A stretch of DNA of 64,000 nucleotides from Labedaea rhizosphaerae (lineage in GTDB: Bacteria; Actinomycetota; Actinomycetes; Mycobacteriales; Pseudonocardiaceae): NCBI RefSeq assembly GCF_004362825.1, contig NZ_SNXZ01000002.1, positions 558,001 to 622,000 of the forward strand, written 5' to 3'. The first letter of the stretch is position 1. The number at the start of each line of letters is the position of its first letter. The translations under genes were made by a program, and so were the position numbers. Under the pieces are notes generated by a model. That model made no database searches. It saw only the letters and a list, made by a program, of their open reading frames with translations, and was not told where the DNA came from. Below are positions 54,685 through 63,338 of this stretch, piece after piece.

Positions 54685-55353
54685 TCAGGGCACGCGTTGG
54701 GCGACGGTCCCCGCGAGGGTGTCGCTGATCGAACAAGGCGGCACGTCGGGATACCGGGTGTTGACCACGCCGACCGCAGCGATGTTGGCACCGGCGAGGA
54801 CGACGTAGCTGATGCACGAGTGGACACCGTCGAGTGTCTCTTCCTTGCGCCATCCGGGTTTCCCGGCGTAGGGGTGGTCGATTGAGGGTGGGTTGGCCGA
54901 GGCTCCGGGGGTGAGTTGCCGGGGTTTGAACCAGGCGACCGACGCGACGAGCACGGTGGAGTTCGGGTTCGAGCGTGTCGGTTTGGTCGCCTCGAAGGTG
55001 CATCGGGCGCCGAACTTGCTGACGTCGACTCGTTCACGCGTGGGGCGCGGCTGCTTGGCGTCGCGTGCTCCTTCAGGAAAGTCACTCCAGTGCACTATCG
55101 AGCATGGGTCGAACGGTGCGCCTTGAGTTGTCGGGTCCGGCAGCGGGTCCAGGTCGCCGAGATGCTGCGCGTGCTGCTGCCCCGGTTTCGCGTTCGCGCG
55201 GTTTGATGTGGTGTGCGCGGTGACCGGGTTCCCGGGGACGGTCGTGGTGCAACTGACGGCACCCAGGGCGAGTCCGGTGAGGACGACGGCTCCCAGAAGA
55301 ACGTTTAGGTGTTTCGATCGTGGCGATTGAGCTTCCCCCCGTTCGCCGGACAC
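54685..55353 (-). pseudogene. DUF3558-like lipoprotein gene split at its start by the IS3 element
   Basis: The remaining frame encodes a lipoprotein signal (LNVLLGAVVLTGLALGAVSC) and a DUF3558-type mature domain (FDPCSIVHWSDFP; ARCTFEATKP; SIDHPYAGKPGW; CISYVVLAGANIAAVGVV). Removing the IS and one copy of GAT restores the original start: GGAGG, then ATG at 56613, then codons reading MPSPRSKHLN. The insertion therefore lies within codons 2-3. Now the nearest in-frame start is a GTG at 55353, inside the IS terminal repeat and without a ribosome site, adding VSGERGEAQ. Expression is probably lost or dependent on the IS. Confidence 0.8.
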
Positions 55354-55366
55354 GGCGGGTGTGAGG

Positions 55367-56200
55367 TCAGGCCAGCGCGTCTGGTGGCTGGTTGAGGGCC
55401 TCAAACGTGACGGGGCTGTGCATCCCGATCTTGGAGTGTCTCCGTTTCGGGTTGTACCAGCACTCTATCCATTCGAATATCGCGTTGGCAAGTTCGTCGC
55501 GGGTTTTCCAGGTTTTCGAGTCGAGAAGTTCGAGCTGAAGCGTTCCCCAGAACGATTCCATCATAGCATTGTCGTAACAGTCGCCGATCGTTCCCATGGA
55601 CGCGAGCAGTCCGGCCGCGCGGAGGCGTTGCCCGAAAGCCCATGACGTGTATTGCGAGCCGTGGTCGGAATGTAGGATCGTTTTGCCGTCATCGGGTTGG
55701 CGGCGGAGAATGGCCATGCCGAGAGCGTCGGTGACCAGTTCGGTGCGTATGTGATCGGCGATGGACCAGCCGATGATGAGCCGGGAATAGGCGTCCATCA
55801 CCGCGGCGCAGTAGACCCGGCCTTCCTCGGTGGGATGTTCGGTGATGTCGGTGATCCACAACAGGTCCGGGGCGTCGGCGGTGAACCGGCGGTTGACCAG
55901 GTCGGCGCTGGGTTGCCCGGCCGGGTCACGGACCGTGGTGCGGTGGCGCCGGCGACGGTAGAGGCCCTGGATGCCGGCCTCACGCATGAGCCGCTCGACC
56001 CGCTTGAGGTTGACGGGCATGCCCAGCCCGAGCGTGAGTTCGGCGTGCACCCGTGGCGAGCCGTAGGTGCCGCGGGAATCGGCGTGGATCTGTTCGATGT
56101 GTTTCAGCAGCACCGTGTTCTCCTCCTCTCCGGGTGAGGGCGGCCGGTCGCGCCATTCGTAGTATCCGGAGCGGGACACGTTCAATACCCGGCAGGCCAC
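55367..56200 (-). CDS. IS3-family transposase OrfB (DDE integrase)
   Basis: This 277-residue frame has an HTH_21-like N-terminus (ACRVLNVSRSGYYEW; YGSPRVHAEL) and an rve integrase core. The catalytic acids are in LLWITDITEHP (Asp), HSDHGSQYTS (Asp) and DNAMMESFWGTL (Glu), followed by WYNPKRRHSKIG. The frame continues upstream to about 56250, so the active product is expected to be an OrfAB fusion made by -1 frameshifting at CCCAAAG (56251-56257, read on the minus strand). Confidence 0.92.
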   Translation of the reverse strand: MACRVLNVSRSGYYEWRDRPPSPGEEENTVLLKHIEQIHADSRGTYGSPRVHAELTLGLGMPVNLKRVERLMREAGIQGLYRRRRHRTTVRDPAGQPSADLVNRRFTADAPDLLWITDITEHPTEEGRVYCAAVMDAYSRLIIGWSIADHIRTELVTDALGMAILRRQPDDGKTILHSDHGSQYTSWAFGQRLRAAGLLASMGTIGDCYDNAMMESFWGTLQLELLDSKTWKTRDELANAIFEWIECWYNPKRRHSKIGMHSPVTFEALNQPPDALA

Positions 56201-56247
56201 CGCGACGTCGATGCCGTCTGCGGCCAGTTCATGGACCAGCGGGAAGG

Positions 56248-56538
56248 TTACTTTGGGAGGATGTTCTCCCGCGCGAAGTACGCCGCGGCGCGTTTCAGGA
56301 TCTCGTTCTCCATCTCCAGTTGCCGGTTCTTGCGGCGCAGCTCGGCGAGTTCTTTTTTCTCCGCGCTGGTCAGCTTGGTGGCCGAGCCGCTCTCGTCGAC
56401 GTTGGCCTGGGTCATCCAGTTGCGCAGGCAGGACTCGCTGATCCCCAGATCCTTCGCCAGCGCGGCGACCGGCTTGTCGCCGAGACGGGCCAGCTCGACG
56501 GCACGCTGACGAAACTCAGGCGGGTGTGGTGCAGGCAT
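56248..56538 (-). CDS. IS3-family OrfA (HTH and leucine zipper)
   Basis: This 96-residue protein has an HTH_Tnp_1 domain (PEFRQRAVELARLGDKPVAA, LAKDLGISESCLRNWM) and a coiled coil (KKELAELRRKNRQLEMENEI) typical of OrfA. Its stop lies just past the slippery heptamer shared with orfB. ATG at 56538. Confidence 0.92.
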   Translation of the reverse strand: MPAPHPPEFRQRAVELARLGDKPVAALAKDLGISESCLRNWMTQANVDESGSATKLTSAEKKELAELRRKNRQLEMENEILKRAAAYFARENILPK

Positions 56539-56660
56539 CGGAACATCCTCCCTGGTGACCGGGGGTCACCTCAGGTCAGGTGTCCGGCGAACAGGGGGAA
56601 GCTCAGATGGCATGGCGAGCCTCCGAATGAGTGGTTGCGAGGTCAGCGAGGCGTGCCCGG

Positions 56661-57824
56661 TCAGCGGACTGTGGAGATGACGGCCGCGGCTGCTTGACTG
56701 CTCAGCGCGCAGGTCGGCGCCGTGACTTCGACGATCTGGACCCACGGCGGCTCTGAGCTGTTCTCGTCGATCGTGACGCTGACGCTGCCGATCCGGAACA
56801 GCGTGAGGCAACCCTGGGTTGCGCTGTGCGAGTCGTGTTGTGCGACCGGCATCCCGGCGATGGCCGCTTGTTTGTAGGTGGCGTCGTCGTCGCCGGTGAG
56901 GGTGTCGGGACTGTCGAGCTCGTAGCGGACGTCGACCATCTTCAGTGGTGCGCCGGCACCGGTGCCGTCTGTGGATTGCCGTGGTGAGGCGTAGAGGCAC
57001 TGGTGCAGGTCGGCATGAGCGACGCGTCCGCCGCCCAGAGCGGTCAGGATGCCGGTGGCCGCGCAGGGATCGGCGGCGGCGAGATCGAGGGCTGGGTCGG
57101 TCCGGTGCTCGGCGCGGGTGGGCGGGGTGCGCCAGCGTTCGGCGGTTGCCTTGAGATACGCAACGGCCACATCGCAGACGTGCATGGCCCCGTCGACGGG
57201 ATCAATGGGAGGTTCGACCTGGAGATACAGGGCATACCCGTCGGACTGGGGAAGGTAGACGACACACGGACTCGTCTCGTGCTCGTCGTTGGTTCCGGTC
57301 TGCTGCCTGCTGTAGAAGTTCAGTCCAGCGATCTGCAGTGGCTGTCCTTGCTGGATTGTGTCCTGGTCGACGGCATCGACACCGATCGCCATGGTGTAGT
57401 CGGGTACGAGCTTGTCGGCGCGGTGCAGGTTCAATGTGCAGTCGTTGAAGTCGTCGCTGGGTAGCAGGGAGTCCGCCACCTCACCTTTGACGATCGTGGT
57501 TGCGGCTGGCGGATTGTGCATCGCGCAGAGGTCGATCGCTCTGAGCTTGGCCCTGGTCGCGTCCGCTGGTGTCGCGGGCGGAGGCGGCGGCCCGGGCGGT
57601 TGCGTAGTCGCGCCGGCACCGGGACTTGTGTCGGGCTGCTGGGGTTGTCCGGGTGTTGACGGTGGCAGGCTGGCGGTCAGGCGCGGAAGCACCTGATCAA
57701 GCCACGACCCGGATCCGTCGTGCTCTTGTGCTGCGGTGGTGTCCGAGTCGCCGGTGCATGCCGTGAGAGCACCGCCGATGGCGAGTACGAGCGCGGTGGC
57801 GATGGTGAGAGATGTTTTGCGCAT
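56661..57824 (-). CDS. Two-domain DUF3558-like lipoprotein
   Basis: This 387-residue protein has a lipobox LTAC with Cys23 and a Pro/Gly/Thr-rich linker (about 45-90). Two similar extracytoplasmic halves follow, each with paired Cys (DLCAMHNPP, FNDCTLNLH; DPCAATGIL, LHQCLYASP) and a late Cys (QGCLTLFRIG, APTCALSS). The repeat of the DPC/C pattern matches DUF3558-type exported proteins of Pseudonocardiales. It is upstream of the IS-split lipoprotein gene on the same strand. ATG at 57824. Confidence 0.78.
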   Translation of the reverse strand: MRKTSLTIATALVLAIGGALTACTGDSDTTAAQEHDGSGSWLDQVLPRLTASLPPSTPGQPQQPDTSPGAGATTQPPGPPPPPATPADATRAKLRAIDLCAMHNPPAATTIVKGEVADSLLPSDDFNDCTLNLHRADKLVPDYTMAIGVDAVDQDTIQQGQPLQIAGLNFYSRQQTGTNDEHETSPCVVYLPQSDGYALYLQVEPPIDPVDGAMHVCDVAVAYLKATAERWRTPPTRAEHRTDPALDLAAADPCAATGILTALGGGRVAHADLHQCLYASPRQSTDGTGAGAPLKMVDVRYELDSPDTLTGDDDATYKQAAIAGMPVAQHDSHSATQGCLTLFRIGSVSVTIDENSSEPPWVQIVEVTAPTCALSSQAAAAVISTVR

Positions 57825-57876
57825 GGTGGTTCCCCGGTCGATCTAGTTGAACGCATGGCTTGTTGAGCGAGTCGGT

Positions 57877-58089
57877 TCATCGGGTCGTTGACGACGCCGG
57901 TGAGGTGTCACCCGCTCGAACGCGGGTGGTGGCGCGCAGCGTGGCGAGGCAGACGATGGTCGCCAAGGCGACGGTGGTGGCGCTCGTGCTGACGAACCGC
58001 GGGCGGCGTACGGGACGCTGAACCCGATGCCGTCCACGGCGAACGCTCTGACCGTGTGGCCAGTGATGCTCGTGCGGATTGGTGATCAT
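57877..58089 (-). CDS. Small one-span membrane protein
   Basis: This 70-residue protein has a His-rich start (ITNPHEHHWPHGQ), then a basic stretch, then one hydrophobic helix (TTVALATIVCLATLRATT). ATG at 58089 follows AGGACGG. It belongs to the exported-protein cluster; function is unknown. His-rich N-terminal segments sometimes bind metals, but there is no evidence here. Confidence 0.5.
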   Translation of the reverse strand: MITNPHEHHWPHGQSVRRGRHRVQRPVRRPRFVSTSATTVALATIVCLATLRATTRVRAGDTSPASSTTR

Positions 58090-58123
58090 GATGATGACCG
58101 TCCTGTGTGGTGTGTCGAGGCCG

Positions 58124-58468
58124 CTATACGGCATGTGCGGCGAGGGCGCCGGCGATGTTGATCGGGACGATGAGCAAGGTGATCGCGACTATCAGCTGAA
58201 GCACACCGGACAGCGCACGCGACGTGACTCGCTCTGATGCGAGAGAGAGGCGCGCGGAGGCCGGCTTCGCCTGCCCGAAGGAGGGAATCTTGCCGCCGGA
58301 GGTGTCGGGTGGGGCGGCGCAGGGCGATGTGGGTGAACTCCTGCGCCGCCCCGCGGACGGATCGGCGCCGTGCGAGTCCTGTCGGTTGCGGTGCGGGGCT
58401 CGTCGGGCCGATCGACCGTCATTCGACGGTCGCCTCGAGGTTGGGTGCGGTGTGTGGTCGGATGGCAT
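58124..58468 (-). CDS. Tail-anchored small protein
   Basis: This 114-residue protein is mostly hydrophilic, Arg/Ser/Pro-rich, with a single C-terminal hydrophobic helix (ALSGVLQLIVAITLLIVPIN, then IAGALAAHAV). ATG at 58468 has an AGGGAG ribosome site. It is followed 35 bases later by the 70-residue membrane protein and sits 32 bases after the S53-like gene, so all are likely one operon. Confidence 0.55.
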   Translation of the reverse strand: MPSDHTPHPTSRRPSNDGRSARRAPHRNRQDSHGADPSAGRRRSSPTSPCAAPPDTSGGKIPSFGQAKPASARLSLASERVTSRALSGVLQLIVAITLLIVPINIAGALAAHAV

Positions 58469-58500
58469 CGCGGTTCTCCCTGTGGCTTAGGTGTTCGCTG

Positions 58501-60774
58501 CTATTCGTGGAAGGTCGCGTGCTGCGGCGGTCGCGCCGCGAGAGGTCGGGCACCGTGGTTGTGGCCGGTGGGTCTCACGTCGGGTGATGTCGCTGCGATC
58601 GCGAGCACGCGGTAGAGCCAAGTCAGCCAGTTCTGGCCGTCGGGCAGCAGGAAGGGACCTACTCTGTGTGGCCAATGCAAGAGGTTGAGGTGTGGCTCTG
58701 AGACCAGCGTGGGAAGGCTTCCCGCAGTGAGGGTTCCCAGTCCGGTGACTGGGTCCCAGCCGGGCGCGCTGCGCAAGCTTTGTGGTCGCCCGTCGACCTC
58801 GATGAGATATGAGCCGTGGTGTTGTTGACTGGGCTTCCCGACGGAGGTCGTGGAGACCTCGGGTGTCCAGATCCCCGCCGCAGTCGGCTGCACATCGAAG
58901 ATCGGACCACTGTGGACGGTTGCGTCGCGATAGAGTTGGTAGAGCGTGGGGTTGAGTAGACCTGCACGAGTCGGGACGCTCGTCTGATCGGTTTCGCTGC
59001 AGAGCTGCAACGCGTCGGCCACGGCGCCGGCGAATAGCGTCGCTGCTAGCGCGGTGCCGCCAGCGGCGAAGGATCGGTAGCCGCTCGGCATCCCGGCGCC
59101 CAGTCGCATGCCGGTGGTGGGATCACCGAGCATCGCGATGTCCGGTGTCGAGCGGTGGCCGGCGGCGATCAGATCCGCTTGGTAGTCCGGCTGCTTGTAG
59201 ACCTGGGATTCGCCACCACTTGCGCCGCCGACGAACGAGGTGTTGCTGTCGGTGCGGCTCCAGCGGCCGCGATGCTCTGTGGTGGCAGCGGATTCCCAGC
59301 CGGCAGTGAACATGGGACGACCGGTTGGGTCGGCGGCGACCGTCGTGGCGCCGACTCCGGTGATCCACGGCGAGCTGGCCGGGTAGGTCGGCTCGGGGTG
59401 TCCGGTGATGTGGCTGTTGTCTCCGTTGTTCCCCGTTGCTGCCACGACCGTCTGGCCTTGGGCAGCGGCCCTGATTAGGAGTTGGTCGATGTGGTTGCGC
59501 AGGGTCGCGCTGTACCAGCTCTCCGGTGCCGTCCAGCCGAGGCTGAGCACGGATGCCTGGTCGGCGGTGACGGCCCGTTCGAGCGCCTCGTCGACGTCGG
59601 TGCAATCGCTCGAGCCGTACCACGTGATGTCGGCGGCCGGAGCGATCGTGCGGATGGCCTCGATCGCCTGTACCTGGGTCAGGGCCCATGCCGCGACAGC
59701 GCAATCGGACGGCCGATGGTTCGACGTGGACGCTGTCTGGTACTGGCCGGGCGCCAGTGCCTGCAGTCCGGATGCAGTGGCCCATCGGTCGGCATCGGCG
59801 GGTGCCTGCTGGTCGGTGTGGGCACCGATGAGCCCGACACGTTGTCCAGCCCCGGTCGCGCTCGGCGCGAGGTCATAGATTCCGCGGACTTGGCTGGGCG
59901 TGTAGCCGCAGAGGCGGTTGGATTGCCGAGAGGACCGGTATCGTTGCGGCACGGCACTGTTGTTCGCTGCTGACCACGAGGTCGCGCACTGAGTCGCCCC
60001 CGAAGTGGCCTTGGATGCATGGGGTGTCGAGGGACTCGGCCATCTTTCGGCGGTTGCCGGCGTGGCGACGGCCGGCTCAGCAAGGCGTTGGGTGTCGTCG
60101 AGATCGAGCACCGCTGTGATCGCGGACCGTAGGCCACCAGGTACCTCTGGATCGGTGTCTGCGGCCACGAGGGTTGTGGTCCCGAGCCGATACCGGTCCA
60201 GGCGCACGCCGAACAGGTGCTCCAGGTCTGCGACGGTCCCGGTCGCCGCGACCGTCGAGGTTCCGGGAGCAGCGTTCTCGACGTTGAGGCCTGAGTCCTG
60301 TAGCCAGCCGCGGACCCTCTTGATGGTCTGTGCGTCCGGGCCGAATAGTTCGCGCCATTGGTCGGAGGTGACGAATCTCCGGTAGTCGCGCGTGCCGGGG
60401 GTGCTTACCTGGTGGGCGAGGCGCTCTGCCGTGCCAGGGTCGCGTGGTGCCAGTGCGATGCGGATGCGTCGCAAGTCGCTGGGGTTGGTGCTCCCGAGGC
60501 GAACGGCATGGGCAACCCATCCCGGCACGCTGCCGCTGACCGGTACGCGCAGTGCTTCGCCATCCGGTCCGATCGGTCCGGGGATGGCCGCGGCTGGCGC
60601 AGTGGTCGTGACGCTGAGGCCCGATGTGGTCACGACGGCCAAGCAAACGGCCATGCGCATGGTCGCGCGTATGACCGCGACGAGCACTGGAGTAGGCCCT
60701 CCGGTCGGGCCGCTGCGTGCCGTCACGGTGCGGCTCGCCGTAACGGCGATCGGTGACGTTGCTGGTCGTCTCAC
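58501..60774 (-). CDS. S53 (sedolisin-like) protease homologue lacking all catalytic residues
   Basis: This 757-residue exported protein has a signal region near 35-65 and an S53 activation prodomain (about 100-230: RRIRIALAPRDP; HLFGVRLDRY). A sedolisin fold follows (YTPSQVRGIYDLAPSATGAG; GQTVVAATGNNGDN; SFAAGGTALAATLFAG; GWDPVTGLG). By alignment to kumamolisin the Glu and Asp of the catalytic set are T366 and A370. The oxyanion Asp is N449 and the Ser is A575 (GGTA instead of GGTS). The calcium-site region GWDPVTGLG is kept. It is therefore probably a binding or scaffold protein. GTG at 60774 follows GAAGGGA. Confidence 0.8.
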   Translation of the reverse strand: MRRPATSPIAVTASRTVTARSGPTGGPTPVLVAVIRATMRMAVCLAVVTTSGLSVTTTAPAAAIPGPIGPDGEALRVPVSGSVPGWVAHAVRLGSTNPSDLRRIRIALAPRDPGTAERLAHQVSTPGTRDYRRFVTSDQWRELFGPDAQTIKRVRGWLQDSGLNVENAAPGTSTVAATGTVADLEHLFGVRLDRYRLGTTTLVAADTDPEVPGGLRSAITAVLDLDDTQRLAEPAVATPATAERWPSPSTPHASKATSGATQCATSWSAANNSAVPQRYRSSRQSNRLCGYTPSQVRGIYDLAPSATGAGQRVGLIGAHTDQQAPADADRWATASGLQALAPGQYQTASTSNHRPSDCAVAAWALTQVQAIEAIRTIAPAADITWYGSSDCTDVDEALERAVTADQASVLSLGWTAPESWYSATLRNHIDQLLIRAAAQGQTVVAATGNNGDNSHITGHPEPTYPASSPWITGVGATTVAADPTGRPMFTAGWESAATTEHRGRWSRTDSNTSFVGGASGGESQVYKQPDYQADLIAAGHRSTPDIAMLGDPTTGMRLGAGMPSGYRSFAAGGTALAATLFAGAVADALQLCSETDQTSVPTRAGLLNPTLYQLYRDATVHSGPIFDVQPTAAGIWTPEVSTTSVGKPSQQHHGSYLIEVDGRPQSLRSAPGWDPVTGLGTLTAGSLPTLVSEPHLNLLHWPHRVGPFLLPDGQNWLTWLYRVLAIAATSPDVRPTGHNHGARPLAARPPQHATFHE

Positions 60775-60832
60775 GACGTTCCCTTCAAGACGGGCACAGT
60801 GACGGAGATTCGGGTGGTACGCCGAGATCGGC

Positions 60833-61369
60833 TCAAGGCTGGATGCGAAGGCCCAGCAGCGCGAGCGTTGATGCGTTGTGCCAGAACCATTGCAAGTAGG
60901 CGGACAGCATGGCGAAGGCGGACGGGCCCGCGGTGAGAGCGTCGGGCGCAAGGCAGCTGGTTAGTCCTGTGTGGACGCTCGTCAGTGATGCGGCAAGGGT
61001 TGCGACGACAACGAGGAACGCGACGGCGAGATAGGTCAAGGGATTCAGCGTCTGCGCAACGCGACCCAGCCGGTTCATGACGCGAAAGGCGACCGCCGCG
61101 CCTCGGCATGACTGGCGAGTGCAGGTCGTCCACGCTCCGAGCGCGGGGGCGTCGTTGGGACCGCTGGTTCCGCCGCCCGGGGTCGCGGGCGCGAGCGGCG
61201 GAACCAGCTCGACCGACGCGGCGAGCTGTTGCGGTGGCGACGGAGTCGGGTATCCGTCGAGCTCGTCGTGATCGGTCGGCTCAGGAGCCGGCGGCGTGAA
61301 TACCGTGCGTCGGCAGGTTGGTTGCGGACATGCGCTCGAGCGGCGCTCGTCCATCGACGGCTGAATCAT
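60833..61369 (-). CDS. Membrane protein upstream of the S53-like gene
   Basis: This 178-residue protein has a Pro-rich cytoplasmic N-terminal half (TPPAPEPTDHDELDGYPTPS) and then two hydrophobic helices (TYLAVAFLVVVATLAASL; AFAMLSAYLQWFWHNA). ATG at 61369 overlaps the stop of the preceding gene (ATGA). It may tether the secreted S53-like protein or act in its export; this is inferred from gene order. Confidence 0.6.
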   Translation of the reverse strand: MIQPSMDERRSSACPQPTCRRTVFTPPAPEPTDHDELDGYPTPSPPQQLAASVELVPPLAPATPGGGTSGPNDAPALGAWTTCTRQSCRGAAVAFRVMNRLGRVAQTLNPLTYLAVAFLVVVATLAASLTSVHTGLTSCLAPDALTAGPSAFAMLSAYLQWFWHNASTLALLGLRIQP

Positions 61370-61719
61370 GTGATCACCACGCATGCCGGACGGTCGGCAT
61401 CGGCGATCTCGACTCCCGGTCCCTCGCGCCGGATCCAGAGTTCGCGCCACGCCTCGTGCTCGGCAACTCGAGCGAGTGGAGCATCGGAGCCGCCCTGGAC
61501 ATGTACGGCCGTCCATCCGGCTTGTTCGGCGCGCCGGGCGACAGCCTCGACGTCGGATCTCGGGAGGTGCACGAAGGTCAGGAACCACACACGATTGCCG
61601 TCGTAAATACCAGCGTGAGCCCAGCTGGAATCGGTTTCCCAGCGGAGGACCACGTCACCTCGAGAAGGTTGACCGAGGGTGATGTCCGGCCGGACGCTCA
61701 CTGGTGATTGCTGGTCCAC
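61366..61719 (-). CDS. Hypothetical protein, 117 residues
   Basis: This soluble, acidic small protein (GDVVLRWETDSSWAHAGIYD, WFLTFVHLPRSDVEAVARRA, ACVVIT) starts with GTG. Its stop is coupled to the next membrane-protein start. No family was recognised. Strand-helix alternation suggests a small alpha/beta domain. Confidence 0.55.
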   Translation of the reverse strand: MDQQSPVSVRPDITLGQPSRGDVVLRWETDSSWAHAGIYDGNRVWFLTFVHLPRSDVEAVARRAEQAGWTAVHVQGGSDAPLARVAEHEAWRELWIRREGPGVEIADADRPACVVIT

Positions 61720-62121
61720 GGTTTCCCCCGACTACTGATTGATCGACCCATGGAATGAATACAGATCTGGTAAAAGCGCATTCTGGTTTCCGTCGCCCCG
61801 GACGGCGTATGGGACGCCCGGACTACCGGCTTCAGGGCGACGAGTCGCACGATGACGGCGGCTGGCACTGCGTCGAGCGATGCAGTGGACCCGGCCTGCG
61901 TAGCGGTCGGCAGGTGCCGCTGGATCGATGTCCGGACCTCGCCGACTTCGTCCAGTCGACTACCATTCGTAATCACCTCCGCGTCACGTTGTACCTGATC
62001 AGGTCTATCGCGATTACCGAACGTGCACCAGGCCTCCTGATCGTCACCACCTGGTTGGCGGGTACGTGTGGTCTCGTTGGCCACAGGACCGGCGGGCCCT
62101 GTCGCTGAAGGAGAGCCGCCG
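61720..62121. other. Gene-poor stretch
   Basis: In 402 bases both strands have open frames, but none shows normal codon pattern, a ribosome site or recognisable domains. Nothing further can be supported. Confidence 0.3.
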
Positions 62122-62994
62122 TCAGACGGACGCACCGGCGGGCCCGAATTCGCTGGTCTGCGTGGTCGGTTGGGCGTGCGCGGAGCACAGGCAGCCAGGC
62201 GCTCGAGTGGCGAATCGAGGGTAGTTCCACCAGGTGTGTGGCCAGTCGCCGACAAATCGACCTTCGGGTGCCACACGGGTTCCTATGGGGCGAGTGCCCG
62301 GCAATGGTGACCGCGGTATGAACGGTGGACGTGGTCCGGTTGACGATTCGTCGAGGTGCTTCAGATAATCATGCCGCGGTTCGAACAGTGTGCTTCCGCA
62401 CGTTGTCAGGACCGGTGCGATCGCAGCCCACAGAGGGTCGGGGAGCTCACCTTCGATGCCGGCCCCGTAGACGACTATGGCCGGTTGCGTGTCGCCGTCA
62501 TGCTCGTAGCTTGCGCCCCGACTCGCTCGCCCTTCGCCAGTGTCGAGGGTGAGGTGGGATTCCTTGACGGGCTCGATCTGCACGTCGAGGATCAAGCGTC
62601 GACCGGCCTCTGCCGCCGTCGAACTCGCCTCCCACAGCCAGGTTGGTTCGGGCGCGGCACCGACCGATGTGAGTCCACGCCAGAACAGATCCGGGTCGGT
62701 CAGCCACGCCAACTCCCAGTCGATGTGGCTGCAGGCCACGCGGATAGCGGGCGCGATCACGCCGGTCGTGCGCGGACGGAGATGTCCGTTGATGAGCTCG
62801 GCCAGCCAGGCAGGTACCAGCCGTTGCCGCGGATCCAGAAGCCAACCGCACAAACCTGGTTCCGGCCGCCACACACCGGGAGCGGGCGCTTGGCGACTCG
62901 GGTGGTCAAGGAGCAGGTTGGCCGCCGACTGGTCGAGGTCATCCGTGTCGTGCACGGACTGGCGTCTACGCGGGTGAGCAGATTTGCGGGACAT
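62122..62994 (-). CDS. Hypothetical cytoplasmic protein, 290 residues
   Basis: There is no signal peptide or membrane segment. Trp-rich blocks occur (PGLCGWLLDPRQRLVPAWLA; IDWELAWLTDPDLFWRGL; WLWEASSTAAEAGRRLILDV). The start at ATG 62994 (SRKSAHPRRRQSVHDTDD) is basic. The middle and end include EGELPDPLWAAIAPVLTTCG. I do not recognise the family. It is the first gene of the minus-strand cluster ending with the lipoproteins. Confidence 0.55.
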   Translation of the reverse strand: MSRKSAHPRRRQSVHDTDDLDQSAANLLLDHPSRQAPAPGVWRPEPGLCGWLLDPRQRLVPAWLAELINGHLRPRTTGVIAPAIRVACSHIDWELAWLTDPDLFWRGLTSVGAAPEPTWLWEASSTAAEAGRRLILDVQIEPVKESHLTLDTGEGRASRGASYEHDGDTQPAIVVYGAGIEGELPDPLWAAIAPVLTTCGSTLFEPRHDYLKHLDESSTGPRPPFIPRSPLPGTRPIGTRVAPEGRFVGDWPHTWWNYPRFATRAPGCLCSAHAQPTTQTSEFGPAGASV

Positions 62995-63338
62995 GGCGAT
63001 TCCCCAATCGGTGGCGCATGCCACGCTGAGCTAGCGGGGCTATGCACCGTCAGCGGATCGTTCGCAACCGAAGTGTCGAGACCAGCGCACCCACCTGCGC
63101 TACCGACCGTTCGACAATCGCATCACACATCTCAGAAAGCCAGCGTTTCCAACAGGACTGGCCTCGGCAAGCGCCACGTTCTCTGTGGCCACACAATCCA
63201 CTGTGGACCCCAAGGGTCGTCGTGCGGTACTAGCGAAGTCTCGGCGATACCTGCGTTCCCTCGTGCTTCTTCTTGACTCGCAGCCTCTCCATCACCGACG
63301 ATGATGTTGGGTCGCACCGTTCAGAGCTTGGGGGAATC
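62995..63338. other. Divergent intergenic region
   Basis: This 344-base gap between the minus-strand cluster and the plus-strand HTH gene should hold both promoters. No clear operator repeat or consensus promoter is visible to me. Confidence 0.35.

Larger units (their letters stand above)
55328..56605 (-). mobile_element. Complete IS3-family insertion sequence, 1278 bp
   Basis: The element has 25-bp terminal inverted repeats at 55328-55352 and 56581-56605 (24 of 25 match; TGA...TCA ends) and a 3-bp target duplication GAT on both sides (55325-55327, 56606-56608). It carries orfA and orfB in overlapping frames with a -1 frameshift motif. Intact genes, near-perfect ends and clean duplication indicate recent insertion and probable activity. 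Confidence 0.93.

Noticed and set aside
61698-62276. A 192-codon minus-strand frame and a 117-codon plus-strand frame in the gap before 62122.
   Set aside because: Neither has a plausible start or coding-like composition, and they overlap each other and the next gene.
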